This document shows, piece after piece, positions 43,526 to 52,854 of a stretch of DNA of 64,000 nt. The stretch is from Nocardia abscessus (GTDB taxonomy: Bacteria > Actinomycetota > Actinomycetes > Mycobacteriales > Mycobacteriaceae). Position 1 is the stretch's first letter; the number at the start of each line of letters is the position of its first letter. The stretch covers positions 141,390-205,389 of the forward strand of contig NZ_JADLQO010000018.1 of assembly GCF_015477775.1 (NCBI RefSeq). The letters are read 5' to 3'. Under the pieces are notes generated by a model. That model worked only from the letters and a program-made list of their open reading frames with translations. It did no database searches and was not told the DNA's origin. Made by a program: the position numbers and the translations under genes.

Positions 43526-44268
43526 CGGCCACCTCCGGCCCTGAATGCCGAGATCTGCTGGGCGACAACGCGATACAGCTCGTCGATGACCTCGTCCATG
43601 GACAGTTCGCTGGTGTCGACGCGCACCGCGTCCTCGGCCGGGCGCAGCGGGGACACCTTGCGGGTCGAGTCGAGAGTGTCGCGGCGCTGCACGTCGGCGA
43701 GTACGCCCGCGAAGTCGTCGCCCCGGCCCTCGGCGATGTTCTGCTGATTGCGCCGGTGCGCCCGCGCCTCCGCGGAAGCCGTCAGGTAGATCTTGGCGTC
43801 CGCGTCGGGCAGCACGACGGTGCCGATGTCCCGACCCTCCACCACGATCCGCCCCGCGACCGCCGTGATGTCGCGCTGCATGGCGACGAGCAGGTCACGC
43901 ACCTCGGCCACCGCGGAGACCGCCGAAACGGCCTTGGTGACGGCGTCGCCGCGAATCTCCGAGCGCACGTCCTCGCCGTCGAGTTCGATCACCTCACGGC
44001 TGGGATCGGTGCCGATGGACAGCGGCAGCTCCTTGACCGCCGCGGCGATGGCCGCGGTGTCGGTCAGTTCGATGCCCGCGCGCAGCACGCGCAGCGTCGC
44101 CACCCGGTACATGGCGCCGGTGTCGAGGTATCGGGCGCCGAGCCGGGTGGCCAGGCGGCGCGACACGCTCGACTTCCCGGTGCCCGACGGCCCGTCCATG
44201 GCGACCACGAGCGGGCTCGTACCGGCCATTCGCGCCGGCGTCTGCACCGGGATCTCCACACCGTTCAC
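43522..44268 (-). CDS. cmk: Cytidylate kinase
   Basis: A 248-residue (d)CMP kinase: VVAMDGPSGTGKSSVSRRLA is the P-loop, and ARYLDTGAMYR, VVEGRDIGTVV and DVQRRDTLDS are family signatures. It phosphorylates CMP and dCMP for nucleic-acid synthesis. The GTG start overlaps the rluB stop (GTGA) and its end overlaps der, so all three are translationally coupled. Confidence 0.95.
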   Translation of the reverse strand: MNGVEIPVQTPARMAGTSPLVVAMDGPSGTGKSSVSRRLATRLGARYLDTGAMYRVATLRVLRAGIELTDTAAIAAAVKELPLSIGTDPSREVIELDGEDVRSEIRGDAVTKAVSAVSAVAEVRDLLVAMQRDITAVAGRIVVEGRDIGTVVLPDADAKIYLTASAEARAHRRNQQNIAEGRGDDFAGVLADVQRRDTLDSTRKVSPLRPAEDAVRVDTSELSMDEVIDELYRVVAQQISAFRAGGGR

Positions 44269-45344
44269 AACGACACCGCCTCGTAGAGTTTGCCGATTTC
44301 ATCGCGGCCGAGCACGCGCAGTGTGCCGGGCCGTTGGTCGCCCAGCGCGACCGGGCCGATATGGGTGCGAACCAGCCGGACGACCGGGTGGCCCACCGCG
44401 TCGAGCAGGCGGCGCACGATGTGCTTGCGCCCCTCGTGCAACACCACCTTCACCAAAGAACGTCCCTCCCCCAGCTCGAGCACCTGGAAGCGGTCGACCT
44501 TGGCGGGACCGTCCTCCAGCTCGACGCCCTCCTTCAGCTGCTTGCCGATCGCGCGGTTGTTCACCTCGCCCTGCACCGTCGCCAGGTAGGTCTTGGAGAC
44601 CTCGAAGGACGGGTGCATGAGCCGGTGCGCCAGATCGCCGTCATTGGTGAGCAGTAGCAGACCCTCGGTTTCGGCGTCCAGCCTCCCGACATGGAACAGG
44701 CGCTGACCGGCGGCGATCCGCTCGGCCACGATGTCGCCGACACAGGGGCGTCCGAGATCGTCGGACATCGTGGACTGCCAGCCCCTGGGCTTGTTCAGCG
44801 CGACGTGCACCAGTTCCTCGCGCACGATCACGCGGGTTCCGTCGACGCGCACCACGGCGCGCTGCGGGTCGACGCGCAGGCCCTGCTCGCGCACGATCAT
44901 GCCGTCGACTTCGACGCGGCCCTGCGCGATCATCTCCTCGGCGGCCCGGCGCGAGGCCACACCCGCCTTGGCGAGGACCTTCTGCAGCCGCTCCCCCTCA
45001 CCCCAGGGGAGCTTGGTATGGCCGCCGGACTCGGCTGGCTCCACGTTCTGGTGGCGCGCGGGCTTGGCGTTGCTCAGCAGCGGCGGCTGCGCGGCCTGCC
45101 GCTGTGGTTTGGGCTTCTTCTTGCCCACGGGAGCCGTGTGCCGCTGCGGGCTCGGCGCCTGGGCCGAGCCGCGCTGGGCCGATCCACGGCCCGTGCCGCC
45201 CTGCTGGGCGCCTCGGGCGGTGATCCCCCGTTGGGCCGAACGCGCGTCGCGTGAGCCCGAGGCGCGGCCCGTGCCGCCCCGTTCGGGCGTAGCGCCGCGT
45301 TTTCTACGATCCGGTGTGCCATCTCGGCGAGCGGGCGTATTCAT
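44265..45344 (-). CDS. rluB: 23S rRNA pseudouridine synthase RluB-like
   Basis: A 359-residue RsuA/RluB-type enzyme. Residues 1-110 are a basic, Gly/Gln/Arg-rich low-complexity tail, unusual in length. An S4 domain follows (LQKVLAKAGVASRRAAEEMI), then the catalytic domain with HVGRLDAETEGLLLLTNDG (catalytic Asp) and EGRKHIVRRLLDAVGHPV. It modifies a uridine of 23S rRNA. Located between scpB and cmk, as Rv1711. Confidence 0.93.
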   Translation of the reverse strand: MNTPARRDGTPDRRKRGATPERGGTGRASGSRDARSAQRGITARGAQQGGTGRGSAQRGSAQAPSPQRHTAPVGKKKPKPQRQAAQPPLLSNAKPARHQNVEPAESGGHTKLPWGEGERLQKVLAKAGVASRRAAEEMIAQGRVEVDGMIVREQGLRVDPQRAVVRVDGTRVIVREELVHVALNKPRGWQSTMSDDLGRPCVGDIVAERIAAGQRLFHVGRLDAETEGLLLLTNDGDLAHRLMHPSFEVSKTYLATVQGEVNNRAIGKQLKEGVELEDGPAKVDRFQVLELGEGRSLVKVVLHEGRKHIVRRLLDAVGHPVVRLVRTHIGPVALGDQRPGTLRVLGRDEIGKLYEAVSL

Positions 45345-45353
45345 CGTTTCCTG

Positions 45354-46010
45354 TCACTCTTCGGTGCCGAGATCCAAATCGGCCTCGGCGGGTTTCTTCA
45401 ACCTGGTGTACCGGGGATCGGTGTCCAGGCTCTCGTTGATCTCATCGATCAGGTCGACGCCCGGAAGCAGGGGCGCCAACGGCGGCAGGTCGCTCAGCGA
45501 CGCGAGCCCGATCCGTTCCAGGAACAGCTCTGTCGTGCAGTACAGCGTCCCGTTGGTCTCCGGGTCGACGCCTGCCTCGGCGATCAAGCCCCTGGCCAGC
45601 AGCGTGCGCATCACCCCGTCGACGTTCACGCCGCGCACCGCGCTGACCCTGGTCCTGGTCACCGGCTGACGGTATGCCACCACCGCCAGCGTTTCCAACG
45701 CCGCCCGGGTCAGTTTCGATCGGGAGCCGTCGAGCAGCATCCGTTCCACATACGGCGCGTACTCGCTGCGAGTATAGAAGCGCCAGCCGTCACCTACGAA
45801 ACGCAGATCCATCCCGCTGGCCCGGGCCGACAGTTCGGCGGACATCGCGCGCAGGGTCTGCTCCACCCGCCGCGGGCTGTCGCCGAGGGCGGCCGCGAGC
45901 TGGTCAACCGGGGCCGGAGTGTCGACGACCAGCAGCATGGCCTCCAGCGCGGAACGGAAATCGGCGTCCGCGAGCGGCTCGGGGGTGAGTTCCACCACTG
46001 TCTCGCTCAC
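45354..46010 (-). CDS. scpB: Segregation and condensation protein B
   Basis: A 218-residue ScpB: two winged-helix domains, with FRSALEAMLLVVDTPAPV at the start and the diagnostic ALETLAVVAYRQPVTRTRVSAVRGV in the middle. It joins ScpA and SMC in the chromosome-condensing complex. GTG start, 49 bases after scpA and 9 bases before rluB. Confidence 0.94.
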   Translation of the reverse strand: MSETVVELTPEPLADADFRSALEAMLLVVDTPAPVDQLAAALGDSPRRVEQTLRAMSAELSARASGMDLRFVGDGWRFYTRSEYAPYVERMLLDGSRSKLTRAALETLAVVAYRQPVTRTRVSAVRGVNVDGVMRTLLARGLIAEAGVDPETNGTLYCTTELFLERIGLASLSDLPPLAPLLPGVDLIDEINESLDTDPRYTRLKKPAEADLDLGTEE

Positions 46011-46059
46011 GACTGCGCCTCTCCGGAACCGCGCTCCCCTGTACGGCGCCCAGTTCGCC

Positions 46060-47559
46060 TCACCCGTAGTCCTCCTCGATCGTCATGGTGTCCACCTGTT
46101 GCGCGGCTTCGTCGCCGATCCAGCTGACCGACAAGGGACCGAGCGGATCGGGCTGATCGAACTCGATCGTCTTGCCGCGATACAGCTCGAGCAGCGCCAG
46201 GAAGCGGGCGACGATCTGGACCGGGACCTCGCAGTCGGCGACCAGCTCGCCGAAGGAGGTCCACGCACCCGCACCACGCTGTTTGAGCCGCTCCAGCACC
46301 AGTGCCGCCTGCTCGGCCACCGAGATCGCGTGCGTGTGCAGGTGGTCGAGCCCGACCTTGGGTACCGGACGGGGCCGGAAGGCCGCCGCGGCGATCGCGG
46401 CGAACTCCGCCGCCCCGACACCCAGCGTAACCTCGGGCAGCAGGTCGGCGTAGCGCTCCTCCAGGGCGACCGCGCGCGGATAGCGGCGCAGCGCGGCCGC
46501 CTCCAGCTCCCCGAGCAGTTCGGCGACCTGCTTGAACGCGCGGTACTGCAGCAGCCGGGCGAACAGCAGGTCGCGCGCCTCGAGCAGTTCGAGGTCCTCG
46601 GCGTCGGTCATCTCCCCGGACGGCAGCAGGCGCGCCGCCTTCAGATCGAGCAGCGTGGCGGCGACGACGAGGAATTCGGTGGTCTGGTCCAGGATCTTGT
46701 CCGAGCGCAACGTGTTCTGCTGTGCCATGTTCGCGGTCAACGCCTTCGTGTAGGCGATGAACTCGTCGGTGACCTTGTGCAACGCCACCTCGGTGACGTC
46801 CAGCTTGCGCGAGCTGATCAGCGTGAGCAGCAGGTCGAAAGGACCCTCGAAATTGCTCAGGCGCAGCCGGAATCCGGACGTCTGCGGGTCCGTGGCCTGC
46901 GAAGCATCACCCGGCGGCGCATCGGGCGCGGCGGCGCGAGCGTCCGGCACAGTGGCGGGGACCTCCGACACCGCCGCAGGCACGTCCGGCACGGCAGCAG
47001 GGACTTCCGGCACCGCCGCAGGCACGTCCGACACGGCAGGCACGTCCGGCACCCCCGCAGGAACCTCCGACACGGCAGCAGGCACGTCCGGCACCGCCGC
47101 AGGCACCTCCGGCACCGCTGCGGGAACCTCCGGCCTGGCGGCAGCAACATCCGACACCGCCCCCGGGGTGTCCGGCACATCGACTGACTGATCGGTTCGT
47201 GTCCGGCGAACATCGCCCGCAGTTGCCCCGGTGCGCGGTGCACGAGATGGCGTGGACGGTTCGTCCGCGCCGCTGAGCGAGGGCGGTGCGGCGGCACCCG
47301 GTTCCGGTCCGGTTCGCCCGGCGGGCTCGCCGACGACGGCCGGGTTCGGCCGCCTGGGCGCCGCGTCGCGGCCCGCGGCGATGAACGCGGCCGCCGCGTT
47401 CCCGAGCGCGGGCACCTCGGCGGCGGCTTGCGATGGCTCGTCCGGCCCACCGGCGCCGGGCGCGCGGTGGTCGGACGTGGGAGTCGATCCGGCCGCGGAA
47501 GACCCCTGGCCGGACGGGTCGTGGTGGGACGCAGACGAGGGGCCGGAGCGGCCGGTCAC
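46060..47559 (-). CDS. scpA: Segregation and condensation protein A with long N-terminal extension
   Basis: A 499-residue protein. The ScpA domain is confined to the C-terminal half (from about residue 237, FRLRLSNFEGPFDLLLTLIS, ending WIGDEAAQQVDT); the kleisin bridges SMC. The first 235 residues are low-complexity, ending in an array of seven-residue repeats of the form A-A-V-P/S-E/D-V-P. Usual ScpA proteins are about 260 residues. The GTG at 47559 overlaps the parA stop (GTGA), which supports the long form. Internal starts nearer the domain cannot be excluded. Confidence 0.88.
   Translation of the reverse strand: MTGRSGPSSASHHDPSGQGSSAAGSTPTSDHRAPGAGGPDEPSQAAAEVPALGNAAAAFIAAGRDAAPRRPNPAVVGEPAGRTGPEPGAAAPPSLSGADEPSTPSRAPRTGATAGDVRRTRTDQSVDVPDTPGAVSDVAAARPEVPAAVPEVPAAVPDVPAAVSEVPAGVPDVPAVSDVPAAVPEVPAAVPDVPAAVSEVPATVPDARAAAPDAPPGDASQATDPQTSGFRLRLSNFEGPFDLLLTLISSRKLDVTEVALHKVTDEFIAYTKALTANMAQQNTLRSDKILDQTTEFLVVAATLLDLKAARLLPSGEMTDAEDLELLEARDLLFARLLQYRAFKQVAELLGELEAAALRRYPRAVALEERYADLLPEVTLGVGAAEFAAIAAAAFRPRPVPKVGLDHLHTHAISVAEQAALVLERLKQRGAGAWTSFGELVADCEVPVQIVARFLALLELYRGKTIEFDQPDPLGPLSVSWIGDEAAQQVDTMTIEEDYG
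46944..47133 (-). repeat. AAVPEVP-type heptapeptide repeat array inside scpA
   Basis: About nine 21-base units encode variants of AAVPEVP, AAVPDVP and AAVSEVP, with one shorter unit (VPAVSDVP). Near-identical DNA units point to slippage or unequal recombination. The encoded segment would be an extended, proline-rich, acidic linker in front of the ScpA domain. Confidence 0.85.
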
Positions 47560-48530
47560 CGGCCGGAGCGGTGGATGACTTCCCGGGCCATCGACCGATA
47601 CGCTTCGGCGCCACCGGATTTCGGCGCCCATGTGGTAATGGGTTCGCCCGCAACGCTGGCGTCCGGGAATCGGACAGTGCGCGCGATCGCGGTGTCGTAG
47701 ACCAGGTCGCCGAACACCTCGACGACTCGCGCCATGACCTGGCGGGAATGCAGCAGTCGAGCGTCGAACATGGTGACCACTATCCCGTACAGGCTCAACC
47801 GCGGGTTCAGCCGGTCCCGCACCTTCTCGACGGTGTCGTTGAGCAGCGCAAGTCCACGCAGCGAGAAATACTCGCATTCCATCGGGATGATCACGCCGTC
47901 CGAGCAGGCCAGGGCGTTGACCGTGAGCAGGCCGAGCGAAGGCTGGCAGTCGATGAGGATGTAGTCGTAGCGGTTGCGCACCGGCTCCAGCGCACGGCCC
48001 AGCGACTGTTCCCGGCCCACCTCGTTGACGAGCTGTATCTCCGCGGCGGAGAGGTCGATGTTGCTCGGCAGCAGGTCCATGTTCGGGACGCGCGTCTGCA
48101 TAAGCACGTCGTCGATGGACACCTTGGAACCGATGAGCAGGTTGTGCACGGTCGAGTCGAGATCGTGGTGGGCCACGCCGAGACCGGCCGACAGCGCGCC
48201 CTGCGGGTCCAGGTCGACGAGCAGCACGCGACGGCCGTATTCGGCCAGTGCCGCACCGAGATTGATGGTGGAGGTGGTCTTGCCGACTCCGCCTTTCTGG
48301 TTGCACATGGCCACGATCAGCGCGTCACCGTGCTGGCCGACCGGCGGCGGGTCCGGCACCAGCCGCAACGGCCGTCCGGTCGGGCCGAGCGTCGCGTCCT
48401 CCGGGACCGGCTCTACCCCATGGCCCCACAGCGTTTCCGCCGCGGCGTCCGAGTACGGACCCGGTCGCGAGCCCGTAAGCGGCTCCGCCCCAGCACCCAT
48501 CGGCGGCTCTGCCGCTCCGGCTGTCGTCAC
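47556..48530 (-). CDS. parA: ParA family ATPase
   Basis: A 324-residue ParA/Soj-type ATPase. The deviant Walker A is CNQKGGVGKTTSTINLGAAL, with LLVDLDPQGALSAGLG and LIDCQPSLGLLTVNAL following. A 60-residue Gly/Ala/Pro-rich N-terminal tail precedes it. It is coupled to scpA by a GTGA overlap, matching Rv1708-Rv1709 in M. tuberculosis. It is a second ParA distinct from the origin-proximal parAB pair and probably acts in chromosome segregation with SMC-ScpAB. Confidence 0.92.
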   Translation of the reverse strand: MTTAGAAEPPMGAGAEPLTGSRPGPYSDAAAETLWGHGVEPVPEDATLGPTGRPLRLVPDPPPVGQHGDALIVAMCNQKGGVGKTTSTINLGAALAEYGRRVLLVDLDPQGALSAGLGVAHHDLDSTVHNLLIGSKVSIDDVLMQTRVPNMDLLPSNIDLSAAEIQLVNEVGREQSLGRALEPVRNRYDYILIDCQPSLGLLTVNALACSDGVIIPMECEYFSLRGLALLNDTVEKVRDRLNPRLSLYGIVVTMFDARLLHSRQVMARVVEVFGDLVYDTAIARTVRFPDASVAGEPITTWAPKSGGAEAYRSMAREVIHRSGR

Positions 48531-48690
48531 GATCCGCTGCTCCTTATACGTTCCTGCCCGTTGCCTCGCCGAGCGTAGCGAGGCCGATCAGGGCCGACCT
48601 CGCTTTCGTGCGGTCCAGCTCTCGTTAGACGCTACCGCTTGACGGCACTCGAGTGCCGCGCCTGCGCGCGGCGTGTTCGGCACGCGCTGG

Positions 48691-49155
48691 TCAGCGCCAT
48701 TGCGGTCCGCCATCGAAATGAACGTCGAACCGGTCGTGCAACTCGTTCATGCTGTCCCAGTCCGCCTCCCCGCGCGCGATCCGGCCGAGTTGCCGGAAGT
48801 ATTCGAAGCGGACGATACCGGGTGTGAGCACAGCCAGAAACTCCGCGGGCCCGTCCGCGGCGGCTCCGAAGGCGTGCACGGCGCCCGGCGCGACCACCAC
48901 CAGGCCACCTTCGCCCACCGTGCTGCGGGCGCCGTCGACGAGAAACTCCATCGCGCCGTTCAGCACATAGAAGATCTCGGTCGATTTCGTGTGATAATGC
49001 GGCCGGATGCCGTCCGCCCCCGCGGCGAGGGTCAGCCGATTCGCGCCGAACAGTCCTCCGGAGTTCTCGCTGTCCTCGAGCAGCCGGAAGGACCCGCCGC
49101 CGGGCAGCGGAACCGCCTCGACATCGGCCTCGTGAACGATGAAAGACTTTGTCAT
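48691..49155 (-). CDS. Cupin domain protein
   Basis: A 154-residue single-domain cupin. Metal-binding motif 1 is PHYHTKSTEIFYVLNGAMEF (His, His, Glu) and motif 2 is VAPGAVHAFGA (His). The protein could be a small dioxygenase, isomerase or sensor. ATG 49155 (TKSFIVHEADV) is used instead of a TTG/GTG start nine bases upstream. It interrupts the conserved parA-xerD order and may be an insertion in this lineage. Confidence 0.85.
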   Translation of the reverse strand: MTKSFIVHEADVEAVPLPGGGSFRLLEDSENSGGLFGANRLTLAAGADGIRPHYHTKSTEIFYVLNGAMEFLVDGARSTVGEGGLVVVAPGAVHAFGAAADGPAEFLAVLTPGIVRFEYFRQLGRIARGEADWDSMNELHDRFDVHFDGGPQWR

Positions 49156-49304
49156 ACACCTCACCTCGCGTCGTGCTCCCGAATCGGGCGATCACCGCGC
49201 ATACGCCCGGCGAATCAACACAACCGGACCTGAGTCCACTTTGTTCCGGCGGCCAGAGGCCCCCAGCGTGACCCGCACTCGCGAAATCGCCCGCCGCGGA
49301 ACGT

Positions 49305-50249
49305 CTACCGGGCTCGGGGGTGGGCGGTGGCCCAGACTTCGCGCAAGGTGTTGACCGTGACCAGCGTGTAGATCTGGGTCGTGGTCACCGACGCGTGGCC
49401 GAGCAACTCCTGCACCACCCTGACGTCGGCGCCACCGTCGAGCAAGTGGGTGGCGAACGAATGGCGCAGCGTGTGCGGTGACACCGCCGCCGCGATACCC
49501 GCGCGTTCAGCCGCGGTGTGCAGGACCCGCCAGGCACTCTGCCGGGACAGGCGGGTGCCGCGAGCATTCAGGAAGAGGGCTCCCGCAGTGCCCTTACCCC
49601 GAGCGGCGAACACCGGGCGTCCACGGACCAGATAGGCGTCCACTGCGGTGAGAGCGGGGCGCCCGATCGGCACCAGGCGCTGTTTACCGCCCTTGCCGCG
49701 CAGCACGACCGCCCGCTCCTCGACATCGAGATCGTCGACGTCCAACCCGACCGTCTCCGAAATCCTGGCGCCGGTGGAATACAGCAATTCCAGCAGCGCA
49801 CGGTCGCGCAGGCCGCGCGGTCCGCCGTCCGCGCCCGCCGCGGCGTCGCCGGCCCCGCCACCTGCCGCCTCCAGCACGCGCAGCACCTGGTCGTAGGGCA
49901 GCGCCTTGGGCAACCTGCGCCCCGGCGCCGGTGGCTTCACCGCGTGCGCCACATCGGTGTCGGTCAGTCCCTCCGCCGCGGCGAAGCGATGCCAGCCACG
50001 CACCGCGATCAGCGCGCGGGCCACCGAACTGGCCGCCAGCGCGGAGTGCCCGTCACCGCCCGAGCGCAGCGCCACGGTGAACTCCGCGACATCGGATTCG
50101 GCGACCCGCTCCAGCGAGCCGATGCCGCGCCCGGCCAGGAAGTCCAGGTAACGACCGAGGTCACGCCGATAGGCGCCCAGAGTGTTGGGCGCGACGCCGC
50201 GCTCGACGGCGAGATGGTCGAGATAGGCGTCGAGTTCGCGACCGAGCAC
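49305..50249 (-). CDS. xerD: Tyrosine recombinase XerD
   Basis: A 314-residue site-specific recombinase. The N-terminal SAM-like domain (LDAYLDHLAVERGVAPNT) precedes the catalytic domain with Arg in YSTGARISETVGL, HTLRHSFATHLLDGGADV (His, Arg), LGHASVTTTQIYT (His, Tyr). It resolves chromosome dimers at dif with XerC. GTG start six bases after the NUDIX gene; syntenic with Rv1701. Confidence 0.94.
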   Translation of the reverse strand: MLGRELDAYLDHLAVERGVAPNTLGAYRRDLGRYLDFLAGRGIGSLERVAESDVAEFTVALRSGGDGHSALAASSVARALIAVRGWHRFAAAEGLTDTDVAHAVKPPAPGRRLPKALPYDQVLRVLEAAGGGAGDAAAGADGGPRGLRDRALLELLYSTGARISETVGLDVDDLDVEERAVVLRGKGGKQRLVPIGRPALTAVDAYLVRGRPVFAARGKGTAGALFLNARGTRLSRQSAWRVLHTAAERAGIAAAVSPHTLRHSFATHLLDGGADVRVVQELLGHASVTTTQIYTLVTVNTLREVWATAHPRAR

Positions 50250-50255
50250 CTCCGG

Positions 50256-50915
50256 TCAGTCTTCGGACTTCTGGGCCGCCTTGCGGCGGAGGAAGGCCGT
50301 CGGCTGCCCCTCCCACGCGGCGTCCGGGGGCCGCGGCTCGATGCCGCCCGCCCGCGCGGCCGCCAGTGCGAGCACGCCCGCGACGGCGGTGGCGTTGACG
50401 ATCTCCCCGGCCAGCGCCGCGCGGACCGCCTCCTGGACCGGCATGCGGACCACTTCGAGGTCCGCCTCTTCCAGTTCCGGCTCCGGGCGGTCGGTCTCGT
50501 ACAGATCTCGAGCCAGGTAGACCCGCAGCGCCTCGTCGGTGAACCCGGGCGAGAGCACCACGTCCACCAGAACCGCCCACTCCCGCGCGGCCAACCCGGT
50601 CTCCTCGGCCAGCTCACGCCGGGCCGCGAGCAGCGGGTCCTCGCCGGGCAGGTCGAGCAGCCCGGCGGGCAGTTCGAGCAGCCGCCTGCCGATCGGGTGG
50701 CGGTACTGGTTGATCAGCACCACGTTGTCGTCGTCATCGATCGCGGCGACGGCGACGGCGCCGTGGTGCTCGATCACCTCGCGCTCGACGACCCGCCCGC
50801 CCGGCATCCGCACCTGGTCGAGCCGCAACGCCAGGATGGCGCCGCTGTAGACGGTCTCGCCGGAAACGATCTCGAAATCGTGGCTGCCCGGTTGGGCAGC
50901 GCCCCCGTCGGTCAT
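50256..50915 (-). CDS. NUDIX hydrolase, ADP-ribose pyrophosphatase type
   Basis: A 219-residue NUDIX protein. The box reads GEDPLLAARRELAEETGL within G-x5-E-x7-REUXEE, preceded by NQYRHPIGRRLLELPAGLL, typical of ADP-ribose hydrolases. It splits ADP-ribose into AMP and ribose phosphate. It ends six bases before xerD and starts five bases after pyrG; same place as Rv1700. Confidence 0.92.
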   Translation of the reverse strand: MTDGGAAQPGSHDFEIVSGETVYSGAILALRLDQVRMPGGRVVEREVIEHHGAVAVAAIDDDDNVVLINQYRHPIGRRLLELPAGLLDLPGEDPLLAARRELAEETGLAAREWAVLVDVVLSPGFTDEALRVYLARDLYETDRPEPELEEADLEVVRMPVQEAVRAALAGEIVNATAVAGVLALAAARAGGIEPRPPDAAWEGQPTAFLRRKAAQKSED

Positions 50916-50919
50916 GCCG

Positions 50920-52641
50920 TTACGCCTGTTCCGTCGCGCTCGCGAGTTCCTCGCCCGGAATGTCCACCGGGAGCCGTTCGGCCGCCTTGTATTTCAGCGC
51001 CGCCGAGATGAGCGCCGCGAACAGCGGATGCGGACGGGTCGGGCGGCTCTTCAACTCCGGATGCGCCTGGGTGGCGACGAAGAACGGATGCATGTCGGCA
51101 GGCAGCTCGACGAACTCGACCAGGTGCCCGTCCGGCGAGGTGCCGCTGAACTTCAATCCGCTCTCGGCGATCTTGTCGCGGTAGGCGTTGTTGACCTCGT
51201 AGCGGTGACGATGACGCTCGGAGACGTGCTCACTGCCGTAGGCCTGGGCCACCACCGAGCCCTTCTCCAGCATGGCCGGGTAGGCGCCGAGGCGCATGGT
51301 GCCGCCGAGATCGGCCTCGCCGGCCACGGCCTGTTCCTGGTCGGCCATGGTGGAGATGACGGGATGCGGTGTGTCCGGCTCGAATTCGGCCGAGTTCGCC
51401 TCCGCCAGTCCCACCCTGCGAGCCGCCTCGATCACGACGCACTGCAGGCCGAGGCACAAGCCGAGCAGCGGGATGCCACGGGTGCGCGCGTAGTGGATCG
51501 CGCCGACCTTGCCCTCGATGCCGCGGATACCGAATCCGCCGGGAATCAGCACGGCATCCACGTCGCGCAGCGCGTGCTGCGCACCGGAGGGGGTCTCGCA
51601 CTCGTCGGAGGGCACCCAGCGGATGTTCACCTTGGCGCGCGAGGCGAACCCGCCCGCGCGCAGCGCCTCGGTGACCGAGAGGTAGGCGTCGGGCAGGTCG
51701 ACGTACTTGCCGACCAGCGCGACCTCGACCGTCTCGCGCGGGGAGTGCACCCGGTCGAGCAGATCGCCCCACACGGTCCAGTCCACGTCGCGGAACGGCA
51801 GGCCGAGCCTGCGCACCACGTAGGCGTCCAGCCCCTCCCGGTGCAGCACGCGGGGGATGTCGTAGATCGACGGCGCGTCCGGGGTGGAGATGCAGGCGTC
51901 CACCTCGACGTCACACATCAGCGCGATCTTGCTCTTCAGCGCCTGCGGGACCTCGCGGTCGCAGCGCAGGATCAGCGCGTCGGGCTGGATGCCGATATTG
52001 CGCAGCGCGGCCACCGAGTGCTGGGTCGGCTTGGTCTTCAGTTCACCCGAGGGCGCGAGGTAGGGCACCAGCGACACGTGCAGGAAGAAGACGTTGTCGC
52101 GTCCGACGTCGTGGCGGATCTGGCGGGCGGCCTCCAGGAACGGCTGCGACTCGATGTCGCCGACGGTGCCGCCGATCTCGGTGATCACCACGTCCGGGGT
52201 CTGGCCCTGCAGATCCGGGCCGCGCATGGCCAGGATCCGGTTCTTGATCTCGTCGGTGATGTGCGGGATCACCTGCACCGTGTCACCGAGATACTCGCCG
52301 CGGCGTTCCTTGGCGATCACCGACGAATAGATTTGCCCGGTGGTCACATTCGCGTCCCGGGACAGGTCCCGGTCGAGGAAGCGCTCGTAGTGGCCGACGT
52401 CCAGGTCGGTCTCCGCGCCGTCCTCCGTCACGAACACCTCGCCGTGCTGGAAGGGGTTCATCGTGCCGGGATCGACGTTCAAGTACGGGTCGAGTTTCTG
52501 CATCGTGACGCGCAGCCCACGCGCCGTCAGCAGCTGACCGAGGCTGGAGGCGGTAAGACCTTTACCCAATGAGGAGGCGACACCACCGCTGACGAAGATG
52601 TGCTTCGTGGCCGTTCGCGCCTGAATCCGTGTTTGACCCAC
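50920..52641 (-). CDS. pyrG: CTP synthase
   Basis: A 573-residue enzyme with synthetase and glutaminase domains. KHIFVSGGVASSLGKGLTAS is the ATP loop; GLCLGLQCVVIEAAR holds the glutaminase Cys, and HPELKSRPTRPHPLF is at the end. It makes CTP from UTP. The GTG start lies about nine bases after a -10-like TACCGT (52655-52650), so the mRNA may be leaderless. Confidence 0.96.
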   Translation of the reverse strand: MGQTRIQARTATKHIFVSGGVASSLGKGLTASSLGQLLTARGLRVTMQKLDPYLNVDPGTMNPFQHGEVFVTEDGAETDLDVGHYERFLDRDLSRDANVTTGQIYSSVIAKERRGEYLGDTVQVIPHITDEIKNRILAMRGPDLQGQTPDVVITEIGGTVGDIESQPFLEAARQIRHDVGRDNVFFLHVSLVPYLAPSGELKTKPTQHSVAALRNIGIQPDALILRCDREVPQALKSKIALMCDVEVDACISTPDAPSIYDIPRVLHREGLDAYVVRRLGLPFRDVDWTVWGDLLDRVHSPRETVEVALVGKYVDLPDAYLSVTEALRAGGFASRAKVNIRWVPSDECETPSGAQHALRDVDAVLIPGGFGIRGIEGKVGAIHYARTRGIPLLGLCLGLQCVVIEAARRVGLAEANSAEFEPDTPHPVISTMADQEQAVAGEADLGGTMRLGAYPAMLEKGSVVAQAYGSEHVSERHRHRYEVNNAYRDKIAESGLKFSGTSPDGHLVEFVELPADMHPFFVATQAHPELKSRPTRPHPLFAALISAALKYKAAERLPVDIPGEELASATEQA

Positions 52642-52649
52642 GGGTCTTC

Positions 52650-52655
52650 ACGGTA
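52650..52655 (-). promoter_or_regulatory. Possible -10 element giving a leaderless pyrG transcript
   Basis: TACCGT fits the actinobacterial TANNNT pattern. The GTG start lies nine bases downstream, close to where transcription would begin, and no Shine-Dalgarno sequence is seen. The 213-base gap 52642-52854 shows nothing else. Confidence 0.4.
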
Positions 52656-52854
52656 ACACGAATCCGCCCGTCCGTTCGAATGCCACGCGCGTTTGCCGGT
52701 CGATCGCCAGGCGCCGGTCAGAGCATCCGCGGCCCAACTGTGAGGCGGGTCGCGTCCCGGGTGGCAGCGGTCGCCGGGAACCGGTGTCGCGAAGACCGCG
52801 CAGGCGGCGGGCCGACACCGGTACCGTCGGCGGGTACTCGGCGATTTCGGCAGG

